Shown here piece after piece: positions 45,550-56,360 of a stretch of 64,000 bases of DNA; position 1 is the first letter of the stretch, and each line of letters begins with the position of its first letter. The notes beneath the pieces are model-generated. The model saw only the letters and a program-made list of their open reading frames with translations, did not search any database and was not told the DNA's origin. Made by a program: the position numbers and the translations under genes. Where the stretch lies: NCBI GenBank assembly GCA_045576855.1, contig JAZNHG010000025.1, positions 1-64,000 on the forward strand, read 5' to 3'. This stretch comes from Colimorpha sp045576855. GTDB taxonomy: Bacteria; Bacteroidota; Bacteroidia; Bacteroidales; P3.

Positions 45550-46446
45550 GTGTCACGATTCCGCCCTTACGTACTTCCCTTCGCCATACTGCTCGGACTG
45601 TTGCTCCACCGCTGGTGCGCCTTCCTTGCGCCGATGGTGCCGTACATTATCTTCACCATACTGCTCCTCACCTTCTGCTCGGTCGACATACGCAGGCTGC
45701 GCCTCTCGGCGCTCGACCTCTGGCTTATGCTGTTCCAGATAGTGGTCAGTCTCGGCAGCTACCTGCTGCTCAAGCTCTTCGGCGCCGGCAACATCATCGC
45801 CGAGGGGGTGCTCATCGGGGTACTCTGCCCGGTGGCCTCGTCGGTGGCCGTGGTGGCATGCATGCTGGGCGCCAACCGCGAGACGGTCACCACCTATACC
45901 ATCGTCGGCAACCTGATGGTTGCCCTGGTGGCACCCCTCGTCTTCAGTCTGCTGGGGCATCATCCCGAGCTGAGCCTGGGCCGCAGTTTCCTGCTACTGC
46001 TGAGCCGCATAGCCACCACCCTGGCCCTCCCCTTCTTCCTGGCGCTGGCATTGCAACTCTGGTGGCCGCAGGCCAACCGGGCACTGGCACGCCACAACAA
46101 CCTGGGATTCTACCTCTGGGCCGCCGCGCTGCTGCTCACGCTGGGCCAGACCATCGACTTTATTTTCCTGCACGGCAGCGGCCATTGGGGACATATCGCC
46201 ATGCTCGGCGCCCTGGCGCTGTTCTTCTGCGTGGTGCAGTTCTCCGTGGGACGCTGGCTCGGCCGGCGCTATGGCGACCGCATAGGCGGCGGACAGCTTC
46301 TGGGGCAGAAGAACTCCGGATTCGGCATCTGGATGGCCAACACCTTCCTCTCGCCGCTGTCTTCCGTGTTCCTGGCTTTCTACAGCATCTATCAAAATCT
46401 CTTCAACGCGTGGCAATTGGCCCACAACAAAGCTAAACAGACATGA
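45550..46446 (+). CDS. BASS/SBF family transporter
   Basis: The 298-aa membrane protein has about nine to ten helices and resembles the bile acid:sodium symporter fold (LIGVLCPVASSVAVVACMLG, GQKNSGFGIWMANTFLSPL). The substrate is unknown; bacterial relatives carry organic anions such as pantoate or pyruvate-like acids. The start is a GTG at 45550 because no ATG precedes the first helix. Its stop overlaps the HAD gene (ATGA). Confidence 0.8.
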   Translation: MSRFRPYVLPFAILLGLLLHRWCAFLAPMVPYIIFTILLLTFCSVDIRRLRLSALDLWLMLFQIVVSLGSYLLLKLFGAGNIIAEGVLIGVLCPVASSVAVVACMLGANRETVTTYTIVGNLMVALVAPLVFSLLGHHPELSLGRSFLLLLSRIATTLALPFFLALALQLWWPQANRALARHNNLGFYLWAAALLLTLGQTIDFIFLHGSGHWGHIAMLGALALFFCVVQFSVGRWLGRRYGDRIGGGQLLGQKNSGFGIWMANTFLSPLSSVFLAFYSIYQNLFNAWQLAHNKAKQT

Positions 46447-47207
46447 TTAAAGCAGCCTTTTTCGATATCGACGGCACACTGCTCAGTTTCCACACCCACC
46501 GGGTCTCCGAGGGCACGGTGCGCGCTTTCCATACGCTGCACCGACATGGCGTGCGCACCTTTATCTCCAGCGGACGGCCCCAAGTGCTCATCCCGCCCAT
46601 GCCCGTGGACTTCGAAGGGCGCATCACCATGAACGGCGCCCTTGTCTTCACCCCCGAGACGACACTGGTCAGCAACCCTGTTCCGCAGACCGACCTCGAC
46701 GCTTGGCTCGACTTTGCCAAAACGCACAACCTCTGCACCATGACCTTCACTGCCGACGGCATGATGCTGGCCCAACCCAACGAAGTGGGTATGGCGCTGC
46801 GCAACCAATTGGAATTCACCATGCCTCCGGTAGTCGACATAGACGAGATGCGGGGTCATGAGGTCTTCCAGATTATCGCCGTTATGCCCGCCGACCTCGA
46901 CGAACGCGTCGGGTCGCTCCTGCCCCACTGCCGTCTCCCACGCTGGCACCCGGCCTTTACCGACATAGTGACCGACGGCAATAGCAAGGCGATGGGCATG
47001 GATGCCATCTGCCGCCATTTCGGCATACCGCAAGAGGAGACCCTTGCCTTTGGCGATGGCGCCAACGACATCGAGATGCTCCAGTGGGCCGGTATCGGTG
47101 TGGCGATGGGCAATGCCGACGACCATGTGAAACAATTTGCCGACCTCGTTACCACAAGCGTCGACGAAGAAGGCATAGAACATGCTGTGAAACGGCTTTT
47201 CTGTTGA
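46443..47207 (+). CDS. HAD superfamily (Cof-type) phosphatase
   Basis: The 254-aa protein has the HAD motifs: the nucleophile Asp in AFFDIDGTLLSFHTH, FISSGRP (motif II), the Lys in GNSKAMGMDAICRHF, and FGDGANDIEML (motif IV). The cap domain of the Cof/type IIB group lies between motifs II and III. Such enzymes dephosphorylate sugar phosphates or flavin precursors in the cytoplasm. It is coupled to the BASS transporter gene. Confidence 0.92.
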   Translation: MIKAAFFDIDGTLLSFHTHRVSEGTVRAFHTLHRHGVRTFISSGRPQVLIPPMPVDFEGRITMNGALVFTPETTLVSNPVPQTDLDAWLDFAKTHNLCTMTFTADGMMLAQPNEVGMALRNQLEFTMPPVVDIDEMRGHEVFQIIAVMPADLDERVGSLLPHCRLPRWHPAFTDIVTDGNSKAMGMDAICRHFGIPQEETLAFGDGANDIEMLQWAGIGVAMGNADDHVKQFADLVTTSVDEEGIEHAVKRLFC

Positions 47208-47211
47208 GGAG

Positions 47212-47410
47212 ATAGAGGATATTAGTAGTTAAGGAGGTAAGTAGTCAAGTAGTTAAGGCAATAGAGGAGAATAGTAGTTAAGGAGGTAAGTAGTCAAGTA
47301 GTTAAGACAATAGCATGCGTCGACCACGGAACATGAACCACTGAACACTGAACACTGAACACTAAACACTAACCACTGAACACTAACCACTGAACACTAA
47401 CCACTGACCA
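47212..47410. repeat. Two 50-bp direct repeats plus CACTGAA words
   Basis: A unit of about 50 bp (agtagttaaggaggtaagta, then gtcaagtagttaag and caatag) occurs twice in tandem. It is built from gtagttaa words. The stretch then continues as aacactgaacactgaacact words. Confidence 0.8.
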
Positions 47411-47413
47411 CTG

Positions 47414-47659
47414 ATGAAAGACAAAGCACAAGAACTGGAAGAGGCCCGGCGGCTGCTGGCCAGCTACCTGGACCTGGCCGCCGACCAGCAGGACGACGAC
47501 GCCTTTGTGGCCCGCGGCAACGGCTTCTGCGACCGCAAGTACAGCGACGACTTCCTGCAGCTGCGCATAGCTCAGCTCACCGCCCGCGTGGCCGAACTCA
47601 CAACCACAGCCGACGCCGACGGCACCGAAAGGCCACAGAACAACACAGATACACTATAA
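47414..47659 (+). CDS. Small hypothetical protein
   Basis: The 81-aa charged protein has a helical N-terminal half (MKDKAQELEEARRLLASYLD) and no membrane segment or known motif. A central ARGNGFCDRKYSDDFLQLR segment looks conserved in style. Codon use follows its neighbours. It lies 14 bp upstream of the NSS transporter gene and could be co-transcribed with it. Function is unknown. Confidence 0.6.
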   Translation: MKDKAQELEEARRLLASYLDLAADQQDDDAFVARGNGFCDRKYSDDFLQLRIAQLTARVAELTTTADADGTERPQNNTDTL

Positions 47660-47673
47660 CAAAGAATACCATT

Positions 47674-49026
47674 ATGACAGAGAACAAACGCGAAAACTTC
47701 AGTTCCAAGTTCGGCATCATCCTTGCCACCGCCGGCTCGGCCCTCGGACTGGGCAATATCTACCGTTTCCCCTGCGAGGCGGGAGCCAATGGCGGAGGTG
47801 CCTTCCTCATTGTCTATCTGGCCATTGCCCTCATCATAGGCACGCCGCTGATGGTGGCCGAATTCACTATCGGCCGCCGCTCGCGCAGCAATCCCATCGG
47901 TGCCTTCCGCCGCCTGGGCGGCAAGCGCAGCCCGTGGCCCGTGGTGGGCTACCTCGGCGTGCTCTGCGCTTTCCTGATTCTGGCCTTCTATACCACCGTG
48001 GCCGGATGGACGCTGGGCTATCTGGGCAAGAGTGCCGCCAACCACTTCGCCGGACAGGACCTGGCGCAGATACAGGCACAGTTCGCCTCCTTCACCAACC
48101 ATCCCTGGCTGCCGCTGGTCTGCCAGCTGGCCTTCCTGGCCCTGACGGCCTTCGTCGTGGCCCGCGGCGTCAAGGACGGCATCGAGCGCTACTCCAAAAT
48201 CCTGATGCCGCTGCTGCTGGTCATCATGGTGGTGCTCAGCATTCGGTCGCTCACCCTCAGCGGCGCCGCCGAGGGGCTGGCCTTCTTCTTCAAACCCGAC
48301 TTCTCGAAACTCACCGGCAAGGTGATTGTCAGCGCCCTGGGCCAGAGCTTCTTCTCCCTCTCCATCGGCATGGGCGCACTGATTACCTACGGCTCCTACA
48401 TCGGCCGGCAGGACAACATGACCTCCAGCGCCGTGGGCGTGGTGCTGGCCGACACGCTGGTGGCCGTGCTGGCGGGCATCATTATCTTCCCGGCAGCCTT
48501 CACCTTCGGCATACGCCCCGAGGCCGGCGCCTCGCTGGCTTTCACCACCCTGCCCATGATTTTCCAGCAGATGACCGGCGGCTACATCTTCTGCCTCCTC
48601 TTCTTCCTGCTGCTTGTCATCGCCACGCTCACCTCCACCATCTCGCTGCTCGAGGTCATCGTGGCCGCGCTGACCGAGGAGATGCACATCTCGCGCCTCA
48701 AGGCGGCCGTCATAGGCACGCTGGGCACCGCCGCCATCGGCGTGTTCGCCACCCTCAGCTTCCGCTCGGGCAGCTCGCTGCTCGTCGCCGGCAGGAGCAT
48801 CTTCGACCTGCTCGACCACATCACCGCACAATACTTCATGCCCATCGGCGGCCTGCTCATCGTGCTCTTCGCCGGCTGGAAAATGAAGCGCGCCGACGTG
48901 ATGGACGAACTCACCAACGGCGGCACCCTCAAGGCCGGACTGCGGCGCGGTATCTACTTCATCATCCGCTACATAGCCCCCGTGGCCATCACCGTCATCT
49001 TCTTCTCCCAACTGCTCAAGGGCTGA
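47674..49026 (+). CDS. Neurotransmitter:sodium symporter family transporter
   Basis: The 450-aa membrane protein has about eleven helices and the NSS signature GSALGLGNIYRFPCEAGANG near the N-terminus, with GRRSRSNPIGAFR after helix 2. Bacterial members such as LeuT and Tyt1 import amino acids with sodium. The shorter, eleven-helix length is usual for many bacterial members. The substrate amino acid cannot be read. Confidence 0.92.
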   Translation: MTENKRENFSSKFGIILATAGSALGLGNIYRFPCEAGANGGGAFLIVYLAIALIIGTPLMVAEFTIGRRSRSNPIGAFRRLGGKRSPWPVVGYLGVLCAFLILAFYTTVAGWTLGYLGKSAANHFAGQDLAQIQAQFASFTNHPWLPLVCQLAFLALTAFVVARGVKDGIERYSKILMPLLLVIMVVLSIRSLTLSGAAEGLAFFFKPDFSKLTGKVIVSALGQSFFSLSIGMGALITYGSYIGRQDNMTSSAVGVVLADTLVAVLAGIIIFPAAFTFGIRPEAGASLAFTTLPMIFQQMTGGYIFCLLFFLLLVIATLTSTISLLEVIVAALTEEMHISRLKAAVIGTLGTAAIGVFATLSFRSGSSLLVAGRSIFDLLDHITAQYFMPIGGLLIVLFAGWKMKRADVMDELTNGGTLKAGLRRGIYFIIRYIAPVAITVIFFSQLLKG

Positions 49027-49061
49027 CCCCGGCACCCGACGACCGGGGCCACGATGCCCCC

Positions 49062-49190
49062 GCCTGTTGCGAGGCGAAAAAACGCCCTTGCAACACACTG
49101 TAAACCAGGTCCCCAACCTACCATCGACTTACCATCGACTTATCATCGACTTACCAACATCTACCGCAGTAGGTGTTGGTATGTTGATTG
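49062..49190. repeat. Intergenic repeat family A, copy 4
   Basis: Same orientation as copy 1: gcctgttgcgaggcgaaaaa, acgcccttgcaac, ccccaacctaccatc, three 11-bp units (gacttaccatc), and a diverged palindrome region (ctaccgcagtagg). The downstream ttgataaggt part is replaced by tgttggtatgttgat. It lies just upstream of the second DUF6266 gene. Confidence 0.8.
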
Positions 49191-49357
49191 TCTGTCGGTT
49201 GCGAGCCCGACGGCAAACCGTCCCACCCCCCTGCCCCGGCCCGTGGCGCTTCCGTTCCCGCAGGGTGGCCGCAGTGTTAAAAAAGAGTTAAATAAAGTGT
49301 TAAAACGATTTTAACGCTTATTTTATATAATAACACAAACGCCAAAAAACGAACACT

Positions 49358-49987
49358 ATGGGAAAACAGCACAAAGGAATCGCCGACGGATTCCAAGGGA
49401 CGGTAGGTCCCGTCGTCGGATACATGTGGCGCGGCAAATGGTGCCTGCGCTCACGCCCGGTATATGTACGCGATCCGCGCACCGAGAGCCAACTGAACGC
49501 ACGAGCAAAGCTTGCGGCCACCGTACGCCTGGCCTCCTGCCTACGGCCCGCCCTGCGGCTGGGCATGCACCGCTGCGCGCTGGAGCGCCACCTGACCGAG
49601 AGCAACTACTTCATCCAGGCCAACCGCGCCAGCCTGCAGTGGGACGGCGAGCAGCTGACGGTGGACCGCGCCGCACTGCTGCTGGCCGACGGACCGCTGC
49701 CCGGCGTGCAGTTCGCCGAACCGCGTGCCGAGTCGGCCCACGTCGTTGCGGTCGACTACACCACCCCCGCCGGCGAGCCAGCGGCCGACGACGCCGACCT
49801 GGTCTACCTGGCCGCCTGGTGTCCCGAGATGGACGCCTGCCGCGTGGCGGCACCCGCCTTCCGCAGCGACGGCAGCGTAAAGATATATCTTTCACGCTAT
49901 TGGAGCGGCCACCCGGTGTGGCTCTACGGATGGGTGCAGGACAGCGACGGACAGAGCTCGCCGAGCCGCGCCCTGGGCTCCCTCTGA
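49358..49987 (+). CDS. DUF6266 family protein (paralog 2)
   Basis: The 209-aa protein opens with KGIADGFQGTVGPVVGYMWR and continues with KWCLRSRPVYVRDPRTESQL. This matches the pattern of the paralog at 10916-11578 (KGxxDGFxGxxGxVVG then RS, DPRTE). The C-terminal beta-rich half (LVYLAAWCPEMDACRVA, GHPVWLYGWVQDSDGQ) also aligns. Function is unknown. It stands alone between repeat family A copy 4 and the hydrogenase operon. Confidence 0.82.
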   Translation: MGKQHKGIADGFQGTVGPVVGYMWRGKWCLRSRPVYVRDPRTESQLNARAKLAATVRLASCLRPALRLGMHRCALERHLTESNYFIQANRASLQWDGEQLTVDRAALLLADGPLPGVQFAEPRAESAHVVAVDYTTPAGEPAADDADLVYLAAWCPEMDACRVAAPAFRSDGSVKIYLSRYWSGHPVWLYGWVQDSDGQSSPSRALGSL

Positions 49988-50052
49988 CGCTGGCACTCAC
50001 CAAAAATGGTGAGAAAAATTACAAAAAATGATGCCGAATTGATTTTTTTTTG

Positions 50053-50060
50053 TATATTTG
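50053..50060 (+). promoter_or_regulatory. -7 element of the hydrogenase operon
   Basis: TATATTTG followed by C fits the TAnnTTTG box and lies about 85 bp before the first hydrogenase-operon ATG. The long leader contains no recognised riboswitch. Confidence 0.55.
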
Positions 50061-50145
50061 CAGGGTCATACGTAGGCATGTGTCGCACGTATGCAATTGA
50101 GAATTAGTTTAATAATATAATATTAATCCTAAAAAAGTCACATCT

Positions 50146-50541
50146 ATGACAAAAGTAAAATCTTTGGCTGACCTGAAAGCCATGCGCGAGAAGCTCCAGT
50201 CGAACCTCGACGTGCGCGAGAAAGCAGAGCACCCCGAGAGCCTGGTACAGATCAAGGTTGCTATGGCCACATGCGGTATCGCCGCCGGAGCCAAGCAGGT
50301 TATGGAACACATGATGCAGAAGGCCGACGAACTGCACATCCCCGCCGTCTTCACCCAGACGGGCTGCATGGGCTATTGCCACGCCGAACCCACCCTCGAG
50401 GTGCGCGTTCCGGGCAAGGACCCCATCGTCTTCGGCCACGTCGACAACAACCGCGCCGACGAAATCCTCACCAAATACGTCCAGCAGGGCGAACTGGTCG
50501 AGGGTATCATCCCCGTGAACTACGAAACGATTGACAAGTAA
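50146..50541 (+). CDS. Thioredoxin-like [2Fe-2S] ferredoxin protein
   Basis: The 131-aa protein has the thioredoxin-like ferredoxin fold seen in HndB-type subunits. Cysteines occur in MATCGIAAGAKQ and in QTGCMGYCHAEP, which gives three in the cluster region; a fourth is not seen. Related stand-alone members of this group often also show TCG rather than two cysteines. It probably passes electrons in the hydrogenase complex encoded downstream. The C-terminal VRVPGKDPIVFGHVDN segment is typical. Confidence 0.85.
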   Translation: MTKVKSLADLKAMREKLQSNLDVREKAEHPESLVQIKVAMATCGIAAGAKQVMEHMMQKADELHIPAVFTQTGCMGYCHAEPTLEVRVPGKDPIVFGHVDNNRADEILTKYVQQGELVEGIIPVNYETIDK

Positions 50542-50645
50542 TATCCGTTGATATGTTGATATGTTGAGAAGTTGATAGGGTGGCGAACCATTCGCCCAGC
50601 CCCGCAACGTATCAACATATAAACTTATCAACCTATCAACAAAAT
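50541..50645. repeat. Hairpin element with GTTGATAT words
   Basis: gttgatatgttgatatgttg words on the left face atcaacatataaacttatca words on the right. The centre is ggtggcgaaccattcgccc. It lies between the first and second genes of the hydrogenase operon and shares its centre with the element at 8341-8470. Confidence 0.8.
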
Positions 50646-50650
50646 AGATT

Positions 50651-52465
<1,815 letters not shown>

Positions 52466-52477
52466 TAATAGAATTAT

Positions 52478-52558
52478 GATTTCTAAATTCTAAATTCTAA
52501 GTGGGCTGACGCGGCCCGCGCAAGCCACTCAGAAATTAGAAATCAAAAATTAGAAATA
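52478..52558. repeat. Hairpin element between hydB and hydA
   Basis: gatttctaaattctaaattc words on the left pair with agaaattagaaatcaaaaat words on the right. The centre is gtgggctgacgcggcccgcg, then caagccac, with the GGGCTGACGC core. A nearly identical element follows hydA at 54371-54451. Confidence 0.85.
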
Positions 52559-52567
52559 AAGATAACA

Positions 52568-54361
52568 ATGATTAACGTAACGATAGATAACAAAGCGATC
52601 CAGGTCCCCGAAGGCACCACCATCCTGAAAGCTGCCCGCATGGCCGGTATCGACATCCCGACGCTCTGCTACTTCGAGCTCGACGGAATGAAATTTGAGA
52701 ACAAACCTGGCGGATGCCGCGTCTGCATGGTCGAGGTGACCAAGGACTTCAACGGCAAGCCCCGCCGCAACCTGGCTCCCGCCTGCGCCACCGACTGCGT
52801 GGAAGGCATGGAGGTGCTCACCGCCTCGCCCCGCGCCCTCAACGCCCGCAAGACCGTCCTCGAGCTGATCCTCAGCGACCACCCGAACGACTGCCTCCAG
52901 TGCGAGAAGAGCGGCGACTGCGAGCTGCAGAACCTCGCCGTTCGCATGGGCATCCGCGAGATCCCCTTCAAGGGCGAGCAGAGCCACTATGAGAAGGACA
53001 CCACCCTCAGCGTCTACCGCGACATGGACAAGTGCGTCTACTGCCGCCGCTGCGAGGAGATGTGCAACAAGTTCCAGAGCGTGGGCGCCCTGAGCGGCGT
53101 CAACCGCGGCTTCCCCTCGGTGGTGGCTCCCGCCTTCGAGCAGAAGCTCGGCGACAGCTCGTGCGTCAACTGCGGCCAGTGCGTCCAGGTGTGTCCCGTG
53201 GGTGCCCTCACCCTCGTCGACAACATCAACGACGTGCGTAAGGCCCTCGCCGACCCCACCAAGAAGGTCGTCGTGCAGACCGCTCCCGCCGTCCGCGTCG
53301 CCCTCGGCGAAGAGTTCGGCATGGAGCCCGGCACCATCGTCACCGGCAAGATGGCCGCTGCACTGCGCCGTCTCGGCTTCGACTATGTGTTCGACACCGA
53401 CTGGAGCGCCGACCTCACCATCATGGAGGAAGGCACCGAGCTCCTCGGCCGCGTGAAGAAGCTCCTCGCTGGCGACAAGGATGTCAAGATGCCTATGTTC
53501 ACCAGCTGCTGCCCCGCCTGGGTCACCTTCTACGAGAAGAACTTCCCCGACCTGCTCGGCCATCCCTCGACCGCCAAGTCGCCCCAGGGCATGTTCGGCG
53601 CCGTCACCAAGAACTACTTCGCCCCGAAGATCGGTGTGAAGCGCGAGGACGTCGTCTGCGTGTCCATCATGCCCTGCCTGGCCAAGAAGAGCGAGTGCGC
53701 CCGTCCGGAGCTCGGCAACGGTACCGACCAGGATGTCAACTTCAGCCTCACCACCCGTGAACTGGCCCACATGCTCAAACAGAGCAACATCGACCTCAAC
53801 AGCCTGCCCGAAGAGGACTTCGACAATCCTCTCGGCCAGTCGACCGGTGCCGCCGTCATCTTCGGCGCCACGGGCGGCGTGATGGAGGCTGCCCTCCGTA
53901 CCGCCTACGAGGTGCACACCGGCAAGACCCTCCCGAAGATCGACTTCGAGGAGTGCCGCGGCATCTTCGGCGACAGCGTCCGCGAGGCCACCGTCGACTT
54001 CGACGGCCTGCCCGTGAAGATCGCCATCTGCTACGGTCTCTCCAATGCCCGTAAGCTCATGGAAGAGGTCCGCGACGGCAACCCCAACGGCTACCACTTC
54101 ATCGAGGTGATGGCCTGCCCGGGCGGCTGCATCGGCGGCGCCGGCCAGCCCTACCACCACGGCAAGAGCGACATCATCAAGAAGCGCATGGACGCCATCT
54201 ACCGCGAAGACGCTGGCAAGCCCATCCGCAAGAGCCACGAGAACCCCGACATCATCGCCATCTACAAGGAGTACTACGGTGAACCCTGCGGCCACCTCAG
54301 CCACGAGCAGCTCCACACGCACTACTTCGACAAGAGCGACAAACTGGAAGTAACGAAATAA
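52568..54361 (+). CDS. hydA: [FeFe] hydrogenase catalytic subunit HydA
   Basis: The 597-aa subunit holds the H-cluster that reduces protons to H2. In order: an N-terminal [2Fe-2S] domain (GGCRVCMVEV), a His-ligated [4Fe-4S] site (HPNDCLQCEKSGDCELQ), two [4Fe-4S] clusters (CVYCRRCEEMC, CVNCGQCVQVCPVG), and the H-cluster motifs L1 TSCCPAW, L2 MPCLAKKSE and L3 EVMACPGGCIGGAGQP. A C-terminal small-subunit-like region ends the protein. All H-cluster cysteines are present. Maturases HydE, HydF and HydG are not in the window. Confidence 0.96.
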   Translation: MINVTIDNKAIQVPEGTTILKAARMAGIDIPTLCYFELDGMKFENKPGGCRVCMVEVTKDFNGKPRRNLAPACATDCVEGMEVLTASPRALNARKTVLELILSDHPNDCLQCEKSGDCELQNLAVRMGIREIPFKGEQSHYEKDTTLSVYRDMDKCVYCRRCEEMCNKFQSVGALSGVNRGFPSVVAPAFEQKLGDSSCVNCGQCVQVCPVGALTLVDNINDVRKALADPTKKVVVQTAPAVRVALGEEFGMEPGTIVTGKMAAALRRLGFDYVFDTDWSADLTIMEEGTELLGRVKKLLAGDKDVKMPMFTSCCPAWVTFYEKNFPDLLGHPSTAKSPQGMFGAVTKNYFAPKIGVKREDVVCVSIMPCLAKKSECARPELGNGTDQDVNFSLTTRELAHMLKQSNIDLNSLPEEDFDNPLGQSTGAAVIFGATGGVMEAALRTAYEVHTGKTLPKIDFEECRGIFGDSVREATVDFDGLPVKIAICYGLSNARKLMEEVRDGNPNGYHFIEVMACPGGCIGGAGQPYHHGKSDIIKKRMDAIYREDAGKPIRKSHENPDIIAIYKEYYGEPCGHLSHEQLHTHYFDKSDKLEVTK

Positions 54362-54370
54362 AGTAATTAT

Positions 54371-54451
54371 GATTTCTAAATTCTAATTTCTAAGTGGGCT
54401 GACGCGGCCTGCGCAAGCTACTTAGAAATTAGAAGTTAGAAATTAGAAATA
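54371..54451. repeat. Hairpin element between hydA and hydC
   Basis: Nearly the same sequence as 52478-52558, with centre gtgggctgacgcggcctgcg then caagctac. Two base differences in the centre (c/t) keep or weaken pairing symmetrically. Confidence 0.85.
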
Positions 54452-54462
54452 AGCAAAAAATT

Positions 54463-54939
54463 ATGGCTAACGTAAAAATTTCTGAAGAGAAAATAAACAT
54501 TATCAAAGACATCTGCAAGAGCTTTGGTAACAACAGCGGCGAGGTCATCAACGTGCTGCACCAGGTGCAGGGCAAGTTCGGCTACCTGCCCGCCGAGGTG
54601 CAGGAAGTCGTGGCCCACGAGCTGAACATGCCCGTGGCCAAGGTCTACGGCATCGTCTCCTTCTACAGCTTCTTCACCATGGAGCCCAAGGGCGAGCACC
54701 CCATCGATGTCTGCCTCGGCACGGCTTGCTACGTGCGCGGCGCCGAGAAGGTGCTGGATGCCTTTCAGCGCGAGCTGAACGTCCAGGTGGGCAAGTGCAC
54801 CCCCGACGGCAAGTTCAGCCTCAACACCCTCCGTTGCGTGGGTGCTTGCGGTCTGGCCCCCGTGGCCATGATCGGCGAGAAGGTCTACGGCCGCCTCACC
54901 CCCGACATGGTCCCCGGCATCATCGCCGAGTACAAATAA
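54463..54939 (+). CDS. hydC: Hydrogenase subunit HydC (NuoE-like)
   Basis: The 158-aa subunit carries the thioredoxin-like [2Fe-2S] fold with all four ligands: CLGTACYVRG and LRCVGACGLAPV. The N-terminal helical part (GEVINVLHQVQGKFGYLP) is typical of NuoE/HydC. It works with HydB in passing electrons to and from NAD. Here it is the last gene, whereas in many clusters the NuoE-like gene comes first. A strong terminator follows. Confidence 0.94.
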   Translation: MANVKISEEKINIIKDICKSFGNNSGEVINVLHQVQGKFGYLPAEVQEVVAHELNMPVAKVYGIVSFYSFFTMEPKGEHPIDVCLGTACYVRGAEKVLDAFQRELNVQVGKCTPDGKFSLNTLRCVGACGLAPVAMIGEKVYGRLTPDMVPGIIAEYK

Positions 54940-54975
54940 GACTGGGTACGCAGGCGTCTCGCCTGCCTCAAACGC

Positions 54976-55007
54976 AGAGCGGGGCATCCATTCGGATGCC
55001 CCGCTCT
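54976..55007. terminator. Terminator of the hydrogenase operon
   Basis: A perfect 14-bp stem (agagcggggcatcc with its complement) has the loop attc and is followed by tgtattt. A smaller hairpin (gcaggcg tct cgcctgc) lies at 54950-54966. It separates the operon from the convergent S66 gene. Confidence 0.9.
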
Positions 55008-55029
55008 TGTATTTGCTACTAGGTCGGCT

Positions 55030-56130
55030 TTATAATATCTTTCCAGCCCTTCGCATGCGGTCGGTAAGGGGTGTAAGGGTGGCTATCAGGGGCGAGGTGG
55101 TGACGTCGCGTTGTTCACCGTCGATGTTGAACGTCAAGGTGGAACCGTCATTGCGAACGTCGATGGTTACGGGAGCACCCATGACAAGAGGCAGGTTCAC
55201 GTCACCGTGGCCCGCAGGGAATCCGCAGAGCATCGGTATGCCGTAGGGCTCCACCAACAGGCGTATCATCTCCTCGATGTTTTCATAGGTGAACTCCGAC
55301 CCGCAGCCTTCGAACTCACCCAGGATGATTCCTTTGCAGCGGTCAAGCACGCCGTTCATCTGCAGGATGCGCATCTGACGGTCGATGTTGTGCATCGACT
55401 CACCGACCTCCTCGACAAAGAGGATCAGGTCCTGCCCCATCGTGGCGTCGGCCTGCGTGCCCACGTTGGGAGCGATGGTGCAGAGGTTGCCACCCACCAG
55501 CACGCCGCTGGCCACTCCAGTGATGTTCTGGGCGTGGGCGGGCAAGTGATAGCAGGGAACTTGTCCCATCAGCAAGTCGCGCATCATGGTGCTGGTCTCG
55601 TCGGTTCCGCCGTTTGCCAGATAGGAGCTCATGGTGCCGTGGACGCTCATCACTCCGGCGCGGCTCAGCAGGCCGTGCAAGGTGCTGATGTCGCTGAAGC
55701 CGACGAGCCATTTGGGCGAGGCGGTCAGTTCGGCAAGTGGAATGTGGTCGATGAGCTGTATGGTGCCGTAGCCGCCGCGGTTGCAGATAATGGCCTTGAT
55801 GCTCGGGTCGTTGAACGCCCAGCGGATGTCGCTGACGCGCTCGTCGACGGTACCGGCATACTTCCCGTCGACTATCTTACCTACATTAGGGCCGATGACG
55901 GGCACTAGGCCCCACGATTGCAGCACGTTGGCGGTCGCCTCAACATTCTCCATCGGGGTGTAATAGGCCGGAGAGATAAGAGCCACCGTGTCGCCAGCGG
56001 ACAGATAGGCCGGTTTCACACATTTGAGCACCTGGTTACCGTCGGGTGTGGGTTCCGGACGGACCTCTTCCTTTCCGCACGACGCGAATACCAGCGTCGC
56101 AAGAGTCAGTAATAGCAGTGTCTTTCTCAT
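55030..56130 (-). CDS. S66 family LD-carboxypeptidase lipoprotein
   Basis: The 366-aa protein has a lipobox LVFASC and an S66 (LdcA-like) serine peptidase domain. The catalytic Ser is in LVGFSDISTLHG, the Glu in IILGEFEGCG and the His in CGFPAGHGDVN. LdcA removes the terminal D-Ala from tetrapeptide stems during wall recycling in the cytoplasm. A lipoprotein form is unusual for that task and would act outside the cytoplasm, as in other Bacteroidota members. A matching promoter lies directly upstream. Confidence 0.88.
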   Translation of the reverse strand: MRKTLLLLTLATLVFASCGKEEVRPEPTPDGNQVLKCVKPAYLSAGDTVALISPAYYTPMENVEATANVLQSWGLVPVIGPNVGKIVDGKYAGTVDERVSDIRWAFNDPSIKAIICNRGGYGTIQLIDHIPLAELTASPKWLVGFSDISTLHGLLSRAGVMSVHGTMSSYLANGGTDETSTMMRDLLMGQVPCYHLPAHAQNITGVASGVLVGGNLCTIAPNVGTQADATMGQDLILFVEEVGESMHNIDRQMRILQMNGVLDRCKGIILGEFEGCGSEFTYENIEEMIRLLVEPYGIPMLCGFPAGHGDVNLPLVMGAPVTIDVRNDGSTLTFNIDGEQRDVTTSPLIATLTPLTDRMRRAGKIL

Positions 56131-56152
56131 AATAGTTGTATTTTTTCAGAAT

Positions 56153-56183
56153 GCAAAGATACAAATAAATTGGTTCTCCACAA
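56153..56183 (-). promoter_or_regulatory. Promoter of the S66 gene (-33/-7)
   Basis: On the minus strand TTG, 19 bp, then TATCTTTGC matches the Bacteroidota promoter closely. It lies 23 bp upstream of the ATG. Confidence 0.8.
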
Positions 56184-56261
56184 ATATTTTTCACATCGAT
56201 TGTGCCGAATTTGCCAAGCCGACGGCACTCCACAACGAAGTCTCGTTATCGTTTCGAAAAA

Positions 56262-56346
56262 AGACTAACGCATTCCCACATTAACACATTCACGCATTCG
56301 CACACTCTTAAAGCGCATTAACACATTAGCGCATTAACACATTCAT
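56262..56346. repeat. Word repeat (ATTAACAC/ATTAGCGC)
   Basis: 8-bp words attaacac, attagcgc and attcacgc run in tandem between the S66 promoter and the end of the helicase gene. Confidence 0.75.
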
Positions 56347-56360
56347 AATGTCTTCTTTAA

